64,000 nucleotides of DNA, from contig NZ_LRUB01000032.1 in NCBI RefSeq assembly GCF_001550065.1, forward strand, positions 69,501 to 133,500, read 5' to 3'. Origin of the DNA: Kordiimonas lipolytica (GTDB lineage Bacteria > Pseudomonadota > Alphaproteobacteria > Sphingomonadales > Kordiimonadaceae). A program made the position numbers and the translations under genes. The notes under the pieces are model-generated. The model did no database searches. It was not told the origin of the DNA and saw nothing but the letters and a program-made list of their open reading frames with translations. Positions 34,318-44,039 of the stretch are shown here, one piece after another (within the stretch, counting starts at the first letter, position 1; every line of letters starts with the position of its first letter).

Positions 34318-35598
34318 ATGGACAAACTGGTTATTGAGGGCGGGAACAGGCTTGAAGGCGTGGTTCCTATTTCGGGCGCGAAAAACTCCGCGCTCAAGCT
34401 CATGTGTGCGTCCCTTCTTTCTGCCGAACCTCTCACGCTTCATAACATGCCGCGCCTTGCGGACATCACGACGCTTGCGGATCTCCTCAATCACATGGGC
34501 GTCACTGTCACCATGGCGGGCGGACAGGGCGGTCGCATTGCGGGCCGCAGCCTCACGTTCGATGCCGGGCAGATCAACGACACGGTCGCTCCATACGATT
34601 TCGTGCGCAAGATGCGCGCATCCATTCTGGTGCTGGGGCCCCTTGTGGCCCGCGCGGGCGAAGCGATCGTGAGTTTACCCGGCGGCTGCGCCATCGGCAC
34701 CCGCCCGATTGACCTGCACCTGAAGGCCCTGAAAGCGCTGGGCGCAGAGATCGACGTGGCCGAGGGCTATGTGAGGGCAAGCGCACCAAAGGGCCTCACG
34801 GGCGGCAACATCCGCTTCCCGTTTGTCTCAGTCGGTGCCACCGAAAATGCGCTGATGGCCGCCACGCTCGCGAAGGGCACGACGGTGATCGAGAATGCCG
34901 CGCGCGAGCCTGAGATCGCCGATCTGGCAGCCTGCCTGAACGCCATGGGTGCGCGAATTGAAGGCGCGGGGCATGAGACCATCACGGTTGAGGGCGTGGA
35001 CCGCCTGCACGGCGCCGAACATGAAGTGATGCCTGACCGGATCGAGGCGGGCTCCTACGCTGTCGCGGCGCTGATGACGCGCGGCAACCTCCTGCTTGAA
35101 GGCGCGCGGGCCCATGACATGCAGGCCACGCTTGATAAATTGGAAGAAGCGGGCGGTATCGTGACGGTTGAGGACGGCGGCATCCGCGTCAAATCCAACG
35201 GCCATATCCACGGCTTCAATATCGTCACCCAGCCCTTCCCTGGTTTCGCCACCGACATGCAGGCCCAGTTCATGGCGCTCGCCTGCGTGGCCAACGGCGC
35301 CAGCGTGATCACCGAGGCCATTTTCGAGAACCGCTTCATGCACGTGCCGGAACTGTGCCGTCTGGGCGCGGACATCACGGTTACTGGCTCCAGCGCCACC
35401 GTGCGCGTTGTTGACAGGCTGAAAGGCGCGCCCGTGATGGCCACAGACCTGCGCGCAAGCATGGGCCTCGCGCTCGCCGCCCTGGTGGCGGAAGGCAAGA
35501 CGGAACTGAGGCGGCTTTATCACCTGGACCGCGGCTATGAACGGCTTGAAGAGAAGCTCAAGGCCGTGGGCGCGAATGTGGAACGCATGCCAGACTAG
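34318..35598 (+). CDS. murA: UDP-N-acetylglucosamine 1-carboxyvinyltransferase
   Basis: A 426-residue enzyme adding enolpyruvyl from PEP to UDP-GlcNAc, the first committed step of peptidoglycan synthesis. GAKNSALK (Lys22) and the catalytic-loop [17 protein letters not shown] with Cys124 (equivalent to Cys115, the fosfomycin target) are intact. Both inside-out barrel domains are present ([19 protein letters not shown] and [13 protein letters not shown]). Start ATG 34318. Followed by DUF2948 and the his genes, as in many Alphaproteobacteria. Confidence 0.97.
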   Translation: MDKLVIEGGNRLEGVVPISGAKNSALKLMCASLLSAEPLTLHNMPRLADITTLADLLNHMGVTVTMAGGQGGRIAGRSLTFDAGQINDTVAPYDFVRKMRASILVLGPLVARAGEAIVSLPGGCAIGTRPIDLHLKALKALGAEIDVAEGYVRASAPKGLTGGNIRFPFVSVGATENALMAATLAKGTTVIENAAREPEIADLAACLNAMGARIEGAGHETITVEGVDRLHGAEHEVMPDRIEAGSYAVAALMTRGNLLLEGARAHDMQATLDKLEEAGGIVTVEDGGIRVKSNGHIHGFNIVTQPFPGFATDMQAQFMALACVANGASVITEAIFENRFMHVPELCRLGADITVTGSSATVRVVDRLKGAPVMATDLRASMGLALAALVAEGKTELRRLYHLDRGYERLEEKLKAVGANVERMPD

Positions 35599-35714
35599 CC
35601 GGACCAAACGCTTCCAATAGATTTTCTGCGCTCTTCCTTAATGGGAAACCACTTGAAGCATGGGGGCATGCCGCCTACATTGCAGTCGATTCTGACTATT
35701 GGAAACCGTGCTTT

Positions 35715-36149
35715 ATGAGCGACCCTTTGAAACTGATCAGCCACACCGAAGAGGACCTGACCATCATGTCAGGCCTTTTGCAGGATACCACCGTGCGCGT
35801 GGGCGACATTGCGTGGCTGCCGAAAGAGCACCGCTTCGCTTTTGTCGGCAACCGCTTCCGCTGGGAAAAGAAGCGCAAGTTTTTCCGCCCCAAGGGCGAG
35901 CGCGTGCGCACCGGTTTTCACATGAACGGCATCCTGGCGGCAAAGCTTCACGGCATTGACATCAAGGATGAGGATACTGTGCTTGAGCTTCTGGATATCG
36001 AGGTTCATGAAAACGGTGTCGATTATTTCATCATGCTGAATTTCGCCGGCGGGGCCAGCATCCGGCTGACGGCCGAATGCATTGATGCCACGCTTTCAGA
36101 CATGGGCGATGAATGGGAAGCGCTTGAACGCCCCCATCATGCGGACTAA
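35715..36149 (+). CDS. DUF2948 family protein
   Basis: A 144-residue soluble protein matching DUF2948 (LKLISHTEEDLTIMSGLLQD, WLPKEHRFAFVGNRFRWE, NFAGGASIRLTAECI). It is found next to murA and hisG in Alphaproteobacteria. Function unknown; an RNA/DNA or regulatory role is not shown by sequence. Confidence 0.85.
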   Translation: MSDPLKLISHTEEDLTIMSGLLQDTTVRVGDIAWLPKEHRFAFVGNRFRWEKKRKFFRPKGERVRTGFHMNGILAAKLHGIDIKDEDTVLELLDIEVHENGVDYFIMLNFAGGASIRLTAECIDATLSDMGDEWEALERPHHAD

Positions 36150-36218
36150 GTCCACCCTGGCAGCACCATGCCGCCACCATTTCTTTTGTACTTTATAAAA
36201 GCGAACCGGAACCGACCG

Positions 36219-36887
36219 ATGGAACTCACAGATAAACTGGTACTCGCCCTGCCGAAGGGCCGCATTCTCGAGGAAGTCATGCCACTCGTGAAAGCTGCCG
36301 GTATCCATCCGGAAGCCGCGTTCGATGACCCGAAATCCCGCGCCCTGCAGTTCGACACCAACATCCCGAACTTGTCCATCATCCGTGTGCGCGCGTTCGA
36401 TGCCGCAACCTTCGTTGCCTTCGGTGCCGCCCACATGGCGGTTGTCGGCAACGATGTGCTGCAGGAATTTGGATATTCTGACCTCTATTCGCCGCTTGAT
36501 CTGGACATCGGCCACTGCCGCCTGTCGCTCGCGATGCCGGAAGATGAAGCCACGGAAGACCCGCGCGAATGGTCGCACATTCGCGTGGCCACCAAATACC
36601 CGAACCTGACGCGGCGCTATTATGCCGAACGCGGGGTTCAGGCCGAATGCATCAAGCTGAATGGCGCCATGGAACTGGCGCCGCAGCTGGGGCTCAGCCG
36701 CCGCATTGTTGACCTTGTGTCCACCGGCGGCACTCTCAAGGCCAACAAGCTGAAGGAAGTGGAGGTGCTGACACACATCACCTCGCGCCTTGTGGTGCAT
36801 CGCCCGGCCTTCAAAACTCGCCCGCGCGAGATCAGCTACTGGATCGACCGTTTCAGGGAGGCTGTGCAAGATGGCGCAAATTCTTAA
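36219..36887 (+). CDS. hisG: ATP phosphoribosyltransferase, short form
   Basis: A 222-residue enzyme for the first step of histidine synthesis (ATP + PRPP). It begins [20 protein letters not shown] and includes the PRPP loop [14 protein letters not shown]. The C-terminal regulatory ACT-like domain of long-form HisG is absent, so it should require HisZ; no hisZ lies in the window. ATG 36219 is preferred over the upstream ATG at 36168. It overlaps hisD by 17 bases. Confidence 0.95.
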   Translation: MELTDKLVLALPKGRILEEVMPLVKAAGIHPEAAFDDPKSRALQFDTNIPNLSIIRVRAFDAATFVAFGAAHMAVVGNDVLQEFGYSDLYSPLDLDIGHCRLSLAMPEDEATEDPREWSHIRVATKYPNLTRRYYAERGVQAECIKLNGAMELAPQLGLSRRIVDLVSTGGTLKANKLKEVEVLTHITSRLVVHRPAFKTRPREISYWIDRFREAVQDGANS

Positions 36888-38172
36888 AAGCCGCGCACCC
36901 GACTTCGAAGCCGCCTTCAAGGCACTCCTGTCGGCCAAACGCGAAACCACGACGGATGTGCGCGATGTGGTCACCGACATCCTGCGGGACATTCAGGACC
37001 GGGGCGATGACGCGCTTTATGACCTGACGTTCAGGTTCGACCGGTTCGACGCGCGCGGTCGCGGCCTCGCCATATCCGACGCCGAGGTTGAGGCTGCCTG
37101 CGCACAAGTGGACGCGGAGACCATGGCCGCGCTCGAAGTAGCCGCAAACCGCATCCGCGCCTTCCACGCCAAGCAGATCCCGGACGACCTGGACTATACA
37201 GACGAGGTGGGCGTGCGCCTTGGCCAGACCTGGCAGGCCGTGGAGGCCGCTGGCCTTTATGTGCCGGGCGGTACCGCAAGCTACCCATCAAGTGTTCTGA
37301 TGAACGCCATTCCGGCGTCTGTCGCGGGCGTCGACCGGGTGGTGATGGTTGTGCCCACACCCGATGATGTGCTGAACCCCCTCGTGCTGGCGGCCGCCAA
37401 GCTCGCAGGCGTGACCGAAATATACCGCATCGGCGGCGCGCAGGCTGTGGCCGCCCTTGCCTATGGCACCGAATCAATTGCACCAGTCGATAAAATCGTC
37501 GGCCCCGGCAACGCCTTTGTGGCCGAAGCCAAGCGGCAGGTGTTCGGCAAGGTGGGCATCGACACCATCGCAGGCCCGTCGGAAATCCTGGTGGTCGCTG
37601 ACAATAAGAACGACCCGCGCTGGATCGCGGCAGACTTACTCTCGCAGGCTGAGCATGACACGGCGGCACAATCCATCCTGATCACCGATGATGAAGCCTA
37701 CGCGCGCCAGGTTATGGCCGCGGTTGAAGACCATCTGGCGTCGCTTGACCGGCGCAGTATCGCGCTCGCAAGCTGGACCGACTATGGCGCTGTCGTCATC
37801 GTGGACAGCCTGATGGAGGCTGTGCCACTGGTGAACCGGCTGGCACCGGAGCACCTTGAACTGGCGATGGATGACGCTGACGCCTTCGCAGGCCGGGTCA
37901 GGAACGCGGGCGCCATCTTTCTTGGCCGCTACACGCCCGAAGCTATCGGCGATTATGTCGCCGGGCCAAACCACGTGCTGCCGACCGCGCGCGCGGCGCG
38001 CTTTTCATCCGGCCTCAGTGTCTATGATTTCATGAAACGCACCACATTTGTGGGCTGCACGAAAGCCAGCCTTCAGGCCATTGGGCCATCAGCTGTAAGG
38101 CTCGCGGAAGAAGAAGGTTTGGGCGCACATGCACTTTCGGTTGCCATTCGGCTGAAAGACCCTAAACAATAG
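36871..38172 (+). CDS. hisD: Histidinol dehydrogenase
   Basis: A 433-residue NAD- and zinc-dependent enzyme catalysing the last two steps of histidine synthesis. Family motifs include [40 protein letters not shown] and [11 protein letters not shown], with the Zn/acid-base glutamate and histidines in [13 protein letters not shown] and [13 protein letters not shown] 36871 has AGGGAGG upstream and starts within hisG, indicating coupling. Length is usual. Confidence 0.97.
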   Translation: MAQILKSRAPDFEAAFKALLSAKRETTTDVRDVVTDILRDIQDRGDDALYDLTFRFDRFDARGRGLAISDAEVEAACAQVDAETMAALEVAANRIRAFHAKQIPDDLDYTDEVGVRLGQTWQAVEAAGLYVPGGTASYPSSVLMNAIPASVAGVDRVVMVVPTPDDVLNPLVLAAAKLAGVTEIYRIGGAQAVAALAYGTESIAPVDKIVGPGNAFVAEAKRQVFGKVGIDTIAGPSEILVVADNKNDPRWIAADLLSQAEHDTAAQSILITDDEAYARQVMAAVEDHLASLDRRSIALASWTDYGAVVIVDSLMEAVPLVNRLAPEHLELAMDDADAFAGRVRNAGAIFLGRYTPEAIGDYVAGPNHVLPTARAARFSSGLSVYDFMKRTTFVGCTKASLQAIGPSAVRLAEEEGLGAHALSVAIRLKDPKQ

Positions 38173-38176
38173 AGCC

Positions 38177-38674
38177 ATGGCTACTCATAAGCTCGTAGAT
38201 GTGACACTGGATGAAAGCACGGTCGTGCGCTGGAGCGCGGACGTCGAGCACGAGCGCCGCATTGCCATCTTCGACCTTCTCGAGGAAAACAGCTTCCAGC
38301 TGGAAAAATCCGCCGACGAGTCATACGAAGGCCCATACAAGCTGACGCTTGCGACCATTGAAGGACGGCTGAACTTCGACGTGAAGTCCACAAACGATGA
38401 CCTCTTGATGACCTTCCGACTGGCCATGACACCGTTCCGGCGCATCATCCGCGAATATTTCGCCATCTGCGACAGCTATTATGAGGCGATCAAGACCGCC
38501 AGCCCCAGCCAGATCGAAGCGATCGACATGGGCCGCCGCGGGCTTCATAACCAGGGCAGTGAACTGCTGCAGGAACGTCTTGAAGGCAAGATCAAGGTGG
38601 ACACGCAAACTGCGCGGCGCCTTTTCACCCTGGTGTGCGTGTTGCACCTCAAGGAAAACCGGGGACCACGATGA
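38177..38674 (+). CDS. UPF0262 family protein
   Basis: A 165-residue conserved protein of the UPF0262 family ([48 protein letters not shown]). It is typically found between hisD and a phosphatase in Alphaproteobacteria. Function unknown. It starts four bases after hisD and overlaps the next gene by four bases (ATGA), giving a hisG-hisD-UPF0262-phosphatase unit. Confidence 0.88.
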   Translation: MATHKLVDVTLDESTVVRWSADVEHERRIAIFDLLEENSFQLEKSADESYEGPYKLTLATIEGRLNFDVKSTNDDLLMTFRLAMTPFRRIIREYFAICDSYYEAIKTASPSQIEAIDMGRRGLHNQGSELLQERLEGKIKVDTQTARRLFTLVCVLHLKENRGPR

Positions 38675-39105
38675 CAGACGCGCAAAAACCCGTGAAAAGC
38701 GTTCTGTTTGTCTGCAACCAAAACGCCGTCAGGAGCCCGATGGCCGAAGCGCTGGCGAGCAAACATTCGAAGCGCCGCTTGTTTGTCGAATCGGCCGGGC
38801 TGATCGCGGGCGCGCTTGATCCTTTCTCAGTCGCCGCCCTCAAGGAAGAAGGCATCGACATTTCAAACCACAAAGCACTGACGCTCGCTGACGTGAAACT
38901 GGACGCGTTCGACCTGATTGTAGCGCTGACCCAGGAGGCCAAGGACCGCATTGAAAAGGATGCCTCTGCCGCAAATGTTGCGCTTGAGTTCTGGCCCACG
39001 CCCGATCCATCCGACGCAGAAGGCAACCGGAATCAGATCATGGACAGCTACCGGCTTGTGCGCGATCATCTGGAGTGCCGCATCGCCGACCGCTTCCCCT
39101 ATTAG
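38671..39105 (+). CDS. Low-molecular-weight protein tyrosine phosphatase / arsenate reductase-like protein
   Basis: A 144-residue enzyme of the LMW-PTP fold. The catalytic loop [15 protein letters not shown] near residue 15 is a C-x5-R-S signature. The aspartate general acid lies in [11 protein letters not shown]. The same fold serves arsenate reductase; the context (UPF0262, infA) favours the conserved housekeeping phosphatase. The start is ATG 38671, overlapping the UPF0262 stop. The 168 bases to infA hold only its promoter region. Confidence 0.85.
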   Translation: MTDAQKPVKSVLFVCNQNAVRSPMAEALASKHSKRRLFVESAGLIAGALDPFSVAALKEEGIDISNHKALTLADVKLDAFDLIVALTQEAKDRIEKDASAANVALEFWPTPDPSDAEGNRNQIMDSYRLVRDHLECRIADRFPY

Positions 39106-39273
39106 GCCATAATCGGCTTATGTGCGGTAAAAGTGGCACTAAATTTGGGTCATTCATGGCAAAATCACCACAAACCGCTGACTTTTTAGCCCCCGAAACG
39201 CCAAAAATGTTGCATTTCGGCTGCACACGCTTCATGTATGTGCGCGAATTGAAAGCCATAACAAGGAGATAAA

Positions 39274-39492
39274 ATGGCTAAAGAAGAAGTTTTGGAGATG
39301 CGCGGCAAAGTGACCGAACTGCTGCCAAACGCCATGTTCCGTGTAGAACTTGAAAACGGCCACGAGATTCTGGGTCATACCGCAGGCAAGATGCGCAAGA
39401 ACCGCATCCGTGTGCTGGCGGGCGACGAAGTTCTGGTTGAACTGACGCCATACGACCTGACCAAAGGCCGCATCACCTACCGTTTCAAATAA
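39274..39492 (+). CDS. infA: Translation initiation factor IF-1
   Basis: A 72-residue S1/OB-fold protein ([48 protein letters not shown]) matching IF-1 along its length. Very strong Shine-Dalgarno AAGGAG. It binds the 30S A site during initiation. It heads the infA-maf-rng-yacG unit. Confidence 0.98.
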   Translation: MAKEEVLEMRGKVTELLPNAMFRVELENGHEILGHTAGKMRKNRIRVLAGDEVLVELTPYDLTKGRITYRFK

Positions 39493-39508
39493 GATCGGTC
39501 GGGACCTG

Positions 39509-40132
39509 ATGGCCGTGCGCCCACATGACGCCCAGAAGGGCGCGCAAGCTACCCAAACAGCTCAAACACTCGTCCTCGCCTCGGCATCCCCGCGGCGACG
39601 GGATCTGTTGGCGCAGATCGGCATAACGCCGGACGCCATCGCGCCGGCCCATATTGACGAGACACCTTTCAGGGATGAACTGCCAAAGCCCCACGCCGAA
39701 CGCCTGGCGCGGGAGAAGGCAGCAGCTATCGCGCCTGACCATGTTGGCGCGCTCGTTCTGGCGGCCGACACAGTCGTGGCCGTGGGCAAACGCATCCTAC
39801 CGAAAGCGGAAGACGAAGCCACAGCACGCATGTGCCTGAAGATGCTTTCCGGCCGCAGGCACAAGGTGATTTCCGGCATATCCATCGTGCTACCGAGCGG
39901 CAAACACTTGACCAAATCGGTCACCACGGTTGTCGCCTTCAAGCGCCTCTCAGACATGGATATTGACCACTATATCGAGAGCGGCGAGTGGGACGGCAAA
40001 GCCGGTGGCTACGCCATCCAGGGGCTTGCCGCCACATATGTACGCTTCCTTTCCGGGTCATACTCAAACGTCGTCGGGCTACCGCTCTTTGAAGTGGGTG
40101 GCTGGCTGAACGCGCACCTAAAGCAGAACTGA
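39509..40132 (+). CDS. maf: Maf family nucleoside triphosphate pyrophosphatase
   Basis: A 207-residue enzyme hydrolysing non-canonical or canonical nucleoside triphosphates. LASASPRRRDLLAQIGI and VLAADTVVAVGKRILPKAED are the family motifs, with WDGKAGGYAIQG further on. Historically named for septum formation. The N-terminal 20 residues precede the domain and may be an extension; there is no better start codon. It lies one base before the RNase E/G-like gene. Confidence 0.92.
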   Translation: MAVRPHDAQKGAQATQTAQTLVLASASPRRRDLLAQIGITPDAIAPAHIDETPFRDELPKPHAERLAREKAAAIAPDHVGALVLAADTVVAVGKRILPKAEDEATARMCLKMLSGRRHKVISGISIVLPSGKHLTKSVTTVVAFKRLSDMDIDHYIESGEWDGKAGGYAIQGLAATYVRFLSGSYSNVVGLPLFEVGGWLNAHLKQN

Positions 40133-40133
40133 C

Positions 40134-41522
40134 ATGACAGGCTTCACCATCATCGAGCCCGGCTTACTGGAGTGGCGCAGCGCCACCGTGGACGAAGACG
40201 GCTTCGCAGAGACCATCCAGTTTCATACCGACGCGGACCTGAGCCCCTTGGACGCCATTTTCCGCGCCCGGGTCACCCGCGTGGACGGCACGCTGGACAT
40301 GGCCTTCCTTGACCTGGGCGACGGGCTCGCGGGTGCCATGAACCTCAGGCGCGCGAAACTGCTGGTGAAAGGCCGCGCAGACAGCATCAGCGACTGTGTG
40401 CGTGAGGGCGACATGCTGACCGTGCAGGTGCTGGCGGAACCTTCCGCGCTTGAAGGCAAGGCACTGCCAGTAACGCCGCGCCCACGGCTCCTTGGCCGCT
40501 ATGTGGTGGTGGAAGCCGGTGGCGCGCGACTGAACTTCTCAAAAGACCTGGGGCCAAAGGCCCAAAAGGCACTTGCCCCGCTTCTCACGGATATGGCGTC
40601 AAACGCCGCCCTGATCGTGCGCAGCCACGCCGGCAGCGTTCCGCCTGCAGCTGTTGCGGCAGAAGCCGGGATGCTGATGAATGCGCTTTGGGGCATGGCA
40701 GACAAGCCGGGCATGTTGTTCGCCCACAGCCCCATGGCGCAAGCGCTGCTGGCCGCACCCCACGACGATGGCGAAATCCTGATTGAAGGTGGCAGTGCGC
40801 TTGCAGATGCCAAGGCCATGGCTGCCCGCTACTGGCCTGACGTGGCCGACCGGCTGAAGCCATACAAGGGCAAAACCGCCGCGTTCGAGGAATATGGCGT
40901 CAACGAAGCCGTTGAAGAAGCGCTCTCGGACCGGATTGATCTGCCGTCTGGCGGCTGGATCTCCATCACCCCCACACCGGCGCTGACGGCTGTGGATGTG
41001 AACATGGGTGGTGCGCTGAAGGGCCGCAATGCCGGTGAAGCCAAACTGATCACCAATATGGAAGCGGCCATGGCTGTGGCATGGCACCTCAGGTTCCAGG
41101 ATATCGGCGGCCTTGTGGTGGTGGATTTCATCGATATGTCATCCAAGGGCCACGCCAGGGAACTGATGAACACCGTGGATGCCGCCTTCAAGAATGACAC
41201 TGTGCCGGTGCAGCACACGGGCCTGTCGCAGTTCGGCCTGATGGAAATCAACCGCAAGCGGTCGGGCCTGAGCCTTCGCGACCGCATGATAGTGCGTGCC
41301 GCCCCAAGCGCCCGGGCACAGGCACAGGCCCTGCAGCTGCTGCGCGACGGCGTGCGCGCGGCAAACCGGGCAGAGCCAGGCGCGCTTGTCATTGCCGCAC
41401 CTGAAGGCACGAAACGGTGGCTGGAGGCGCGCACGGATGTGACCGATTCGCTCCGTGAAGCGACCGGGCGCGACGTGGTGATCGAAGGGGCAGCCGAACC
41501 AGCAGTGTGGCTCAGGGCATAA
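40134..41522 (+). CDS. Ribonuclease E/G family protein
   Basis: A 462-residue endoribonuclease resembling RNase G (no long C-terminal scaffold). The S1-like N-terminus (FRARVTRVDGTLDMAFLDLG) leads to the catalytic DNase I-like region with the metal-binding aspartates in LTAVDVNMGG and LVVVDFIDM, and LMEINRKRSGLSLRDRM downstream. The Cys pair that binds zinc in E. coli RNase E (CPxC) is not visible, which is noteworthy. It may act in rRNA maturation or mRNA decay. Adjacent to maf and yacG, the usual alphaproteobacterial setting. Confidence 0.88.
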   Translation: MTGFTIIEPGLLEWRSATVDEDGFAETIQFHTDADLSPLDAIFRARVTRVDGTLDMAFLDLGDGLAGAMNLRRAKLLVKGRADSISDCVREGDMLTVQVLAEPSALEGKALPVTPRPRLLGRYVVVEAGGARLNFSKDLGPKAQKALAPLLTDMASNAALIVRSHAGSVPPAAVAAEAGMLMNALWGMADKPGMLFAHSPMAQALLAAPHDDGEILIEGGSALADAKAMAARYWPDVADRLKPYKGKTAAFEEYGVNEAVEEALSDRIDLPSGGWISITPTPALTAVDVNMGGALKGRNAGEAKLITNMEAAMAVAWHLRFQDIGGLVVVDFIDMSSKGHARELMNTVDAAFKNDTVPVQHTGLSQFGLMEINRKRSGLSLRDRMIVRAAPSARAQAQALQLLRDGVRAANRAEPGALVIAAPEGTKRWLEARTDVTDSLREATGRDVVIEGAAEPAVWLRA

Positions 41523-41537
41523 GAGAAAGGGAGACGC

Positions 41538-41732
41538 ATGTCTGACAAGAAAGCAAAAGCAAAAACCGGCAGCAAGTGCCCCGAATGCGGCAAGCCGGGC
41601 GTTCAGCAATTCCGCCCCTTCTGCTCCAAGCGCTGCGCGGATGTGGACCTTGGGAAATGGTTCAACGAGGAATATACTCTGCCCGGCGACACGGAAATAC
41701 CGGACGATATTGGCGAGGCAGAGCCTTCGTAA
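41538..41732 (+). CDS. yacG: DNA gyrase inhibitor YacG
   Basis: A 64-residue zinc-ribbon protein. KCPECGKPG and FCSKRCADVDLGKWFNEEYT supply the four zinc cysteines. YacG binds and inhibits gyrase in E. coli. A strong Shine-Dalgarno (AAGGGAG) precedes ATG 41538. It ends the infA-maf-rng unit before tRNA-Phe. Confidence 0.93.
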   Translation: MSDKKAKAKTGSKCPECGKPGVQQFRPFCSKRCADVDLGKWFNEEYTLPGDTEIPDDIGEAEPS

Positions 41733-41832
41733 CAAAGACGTCAAAAAAATTCGATTCAGCGCTGGACAGGCCCAAAGTTATTGCCTATAAGCGCCTTCGC
41801 TGACGCGGTATTCATTGCTGCGGATATGGCAT

Positions 41833-41908
41833 GCCCGGGTAGCTCAGTTGGTAGAGCAGCGGATTGAAAATCCGCGTGTCGGTGGTTCGAATCCGCCCCC
41901 GGGCACCA
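41833..41908 (+). tRNA. tRNA-Phe (GAA anticodon)
   Basis: A 76-base tRNA with encoded CCA. Acceptor GCCCGGG pairs with CCCGGGC; D-arm TAGCTCAGTTGGTAGAGC; anticodon loop with GAA in GGATTGAAAATCC; T-arm GGTTCGAATCC. No second copy of its 3' end was seen in the window. Confidence 0.98.
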
Positions 41909-41911
41909 CTT

Positions 41912-41943
41912 AAAAAAGCCGCTCCGTCATGGGCGGCTTTTTT
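41912..41943. terminator. Bidirectional intrinsic terminator
   Basis: AAAAAAGCCGC (41912-41922) and GCGGCTTTTTT (41933-41943) form an 11-bp stem with T-runs on both strands. It serves tRNA-Phe on the plus strand and the 41958-43127 gene on the minus strand. Confidence 0.88.
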
Positions 41944-41957
41944 GTTGGCCTCGCACC

Positions 41958-43127
41958 TCAACGCGCCGGGCACCGGGACAAGGGCACCTTGGAAGGCTTG
42001 AAGCGTGTGAAACGGGTTTCTGATACCTTGCGGCCGTTTCCATCATATATGCCAAGCAGATATTCACGATTTTCCACACGATATGGACCTATTCTTCCAT
42101 CAACGCATGTTGGAAAGGTCCGCAAAGTCTTGTCATCCACGATGAACTTGTCGCCACTGCTGAGGAGAACCTCGATACTTTTCTCAAACAATAGCTTGTC
42201 GCCGCGGCCATAAAAGACCGCCTGGTGGCGTGCAATGTTTTTACTGACCTCTTCAGCAGACAGTTCAACAGCCATCACATTCGCTTCTTCAAAATAGCGG
42301 CACAGCCTGCCACGAAAATTCGTTTCATGCAGGAATATAGGCTGGCCAGGACCATGGACCCACTCGCCGGTCTCGATATTGATGACACCCTCTTGATCCA
42401 GCCCCTTCCCTTCCGGTGCCAAACTGACGCAGGCCAGATCGCCCTCTGGCAACCGGCCGTACAGCTCATTGAAATAGGGTGTGATGGCGGTGCCGGTCGA
42501 ATCGATGTAAGTGAGGTTATTCTTACTGCCGCCGAGGTCTTTTTTGCTCATCACCACAAGGGCGCGGTTGTCCCTGAACCGCCTGTCTGTCAGTTGCCCC
42601 ATCTGGTGAATATATTTGGGCGGGATAACCCAGACACCATGCTGGTCGACAAAGCCGAAGCGCTTCTTCTCTTCATCAAACTCCTTCTTGAGCTCCCGCC
42701 AGTCAACGGGCGGCCGCACCATGGCGGCTATGGCTGGCGAAGAAATTTCTGCAGCCAGCTGGTGACGGAGATCATACCCCGGTTTGCTAAGGAGGAAGGC
42801 GAATGCAAACAAAAGAAGGCACGCGGTTCCGGCAAGTTTGGACCGCCGTTCAATATAGACGCCATAGACGGCATCACTTTGCACAAACCCCATAACCAGC
42901 GGCCAGGCTGCCATGGCGTAAATGGCCCAGGAGGGGGCATCCCGCTCTGCTCCTCCATCAGCAAGATCGGGCGCGAGCGCATACTCAAGAAACCCCAATA
43001 TCAGCGGATAGGCCAGCGTCACCAGAAAACGAACCGGTTGCCAATGCAGCCACCAAAAAATCCCGCCAAAAAACGTGTAGAAAAAGCCACTCCAGCTCCA
43101 CCAGTCTATGGTTGATGCATTTTTCAT
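41958..43127 (-). CDS. Hypothetical membrane protein with WG-repeat-like region
   Basis: A 389-residue protein I cannot name. The first 130 residues hold about four hydrophobic segments (FLVTLAYPLILGFLEYAL, LAGTACLLLFAFAFLLS). The rest is soluble and contains a WG-repeat-like stretch RFGFVDQHGVWVIPPKY and further beta-rich repeats (NLTYIDSTGTAITPYFNELY). It is the last gene of a four-gene minus-strand run (45677 to 41958), 16 bases after the 43144-43572 gene, and ends at the terminator at 41912-41943. Base composition looks less GC-rich than the housekeeping block. Confidence 0.65.
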   Translation of the reverse strand: MKNASTIDWWSWSGFFYTFFGGIFWWLHWQPVRFLVTLAYPLILGFLEYALAPDLADGGAERDAPSWAIYAMAAWPLVMGFVQSDAVYGVYIERRSKLAGTACLLLFAFAFLLSKPGYDLRHQLAAEISSPAIAAMVRPPVDWRELKKEFDEEKKRFGFVDQHGVWVIPPKYIHQMGQLTDRRFRDNRALVVMSKKDLGGSKNNLTYIDSTGTAITPYFNELYGRLPEGDLACVSLAPEGKGLDQEGVINIETGEWVHGPGQPIFLHETNFRGRLCRYFEEANVMAVELSAEEVSKNIARHQAVFYGRGDKLLFEKSIEVLLSSGDKFIVDDKTLRTFPTCVDGRIGPYRVENREYLLGIYDGNGRKVSETRFTRFKPSKVPLSRCPAR

Positions 43128-43143
43128 AGTCTCACCCTGACCT

Positions 43144-43572
43144 TCAGCGCCGCTGCTTCCGCCGCTTCTTTTTTTCCCGCTTGCTCAGCGGCCCACCTTC
43201 CATCGGGCCGCCCTCGTAACCATCCAGTTCGGGCCAATCGACCTCGCCCCAGGGGTTGTCACACGCCGGCGCCACATGAACCACCATGCCATAGCCCGAG
43301 AGGCTGATGATGCCGTCTATCGTATCTTCCTCGAAGGAACAGTGCGTGGAAAGGCTGCCACCATATTGATCCATGTCTGTGTCATGGCGCCATGCCATGG
43401 CCATCTTGTCCAGAAACTCAACATCCCGGACCTTGAGCGTCCAATAGTCGCCCTCAACCGTGAAGTCCGCCACATAGCCCCGGCAGACGAACTGTCCCTG
43501 TTCGTGCAGGAATGCCCGCCCGACAATATCCCTTGCCACGACATCCTCTGCACTGAGTTTCAGAACCGTCAT
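43144..43572 (-). CDS. Hypothetical protein with basic C-terminal tail
   Basis: A 142-residue soluble protein, unrecognised. It has a beta-rich body (VCRGYVADFTVEGDYWTLKV, SGYGMVVHVAPACDNPWGEV) and a striking lysine/arginine tail, LSKREKKKRRKQRR. Its start overlaps the end of the 43569-44015 gene by four bases (ATGA), so the two are coupled. Confidence 0.6.
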   Translation of the reverse strand: MTVLKLSAEDVVARDIVGRAFLHEQGQFVCRGYVADFTVEGDYWTLKVRDVEFLDKMAMAWRHDTDMDQYGGSLSTHCSFEEDTIDGIISLSGYGMVVHVAPACDNPWGEVDWPELDGYEGGPMEGGPLSKREKKKRRKQRR

Positions 43573-44015
43573 TTCCAGCCCTTCTTGCGCATCACCTCAC
43601 GCCGTAAATCACCAAAGCTCTTGCAGAAGGGGTTGTCCATTCGCGCACGGGTGTTGCAGACGGCTTCATAGTCACTCACCAGCAGCGTTTGGCCCACGCA
43701 TCGCTTGTTATATCGCGGTAGCAGGTTTTCATTATAATCTTCTACATTCGAATTATAGCGGGACTGGTACCGGTCATGCTCGCGCGCCAGTTCCCGCTGG
43801 TAGTTCCGGTTTGTGGTCTCATTATAGCGCTTCTTTGCATGGCGCTGCATGCGGGCATAGTCATCCATGCGTTTCTGGGCACGCAAAATATCATCACCAA
43901 AGGAGATACAGTCCCACGCCTGATCCCGTGTCAGCGGCTTGTCGGCAGCCATTGCCGAAATACCTGACACCACCAGCAACAATACACACGCAACAGTCAT
44001 CATCAGGGGCTTCAC
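43569..44015 (-). CDS. Hypothetical exported helical protein
   Basis: A 148-residue protein with a signal peptide (MKPLMMTVACVLLLVVSGIS, AMAA). The mature part is helical and rich in Arg, Tyr and Asn (ETTNRNYQRELAREHDRYQS), with four cysteines that could form disulfides (DCISF, KRCVG, AVCNT, FCKSF). No family recognised. It lies 24 bases after the TPR gene and overlaps the next gene. Confidence 0.6.
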   Translation of the reverse strand: MKPLMMTVACVLLLVVSGISAMAADKPLTRDQAWDCISFGDDILRAQKRMDDYARMQRHAKKRYNETTNRNYQRELAREHDRYQSRYNSNVEDYNENLLPRYNKRCVGQTLLVSDYEAVCNTRARMDNPFCKSFGDLRREVMRKKGWK

Positions 44016-44039
44016 CTGTTCCTCCCTTTTCCGCTCGCG

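Noticed and set aside
41833..41957. tRNA-Phe as an integration site for a genomic island
   Set aside because: No integrase and no second copy of the tRNA 3' end were seen within the window.
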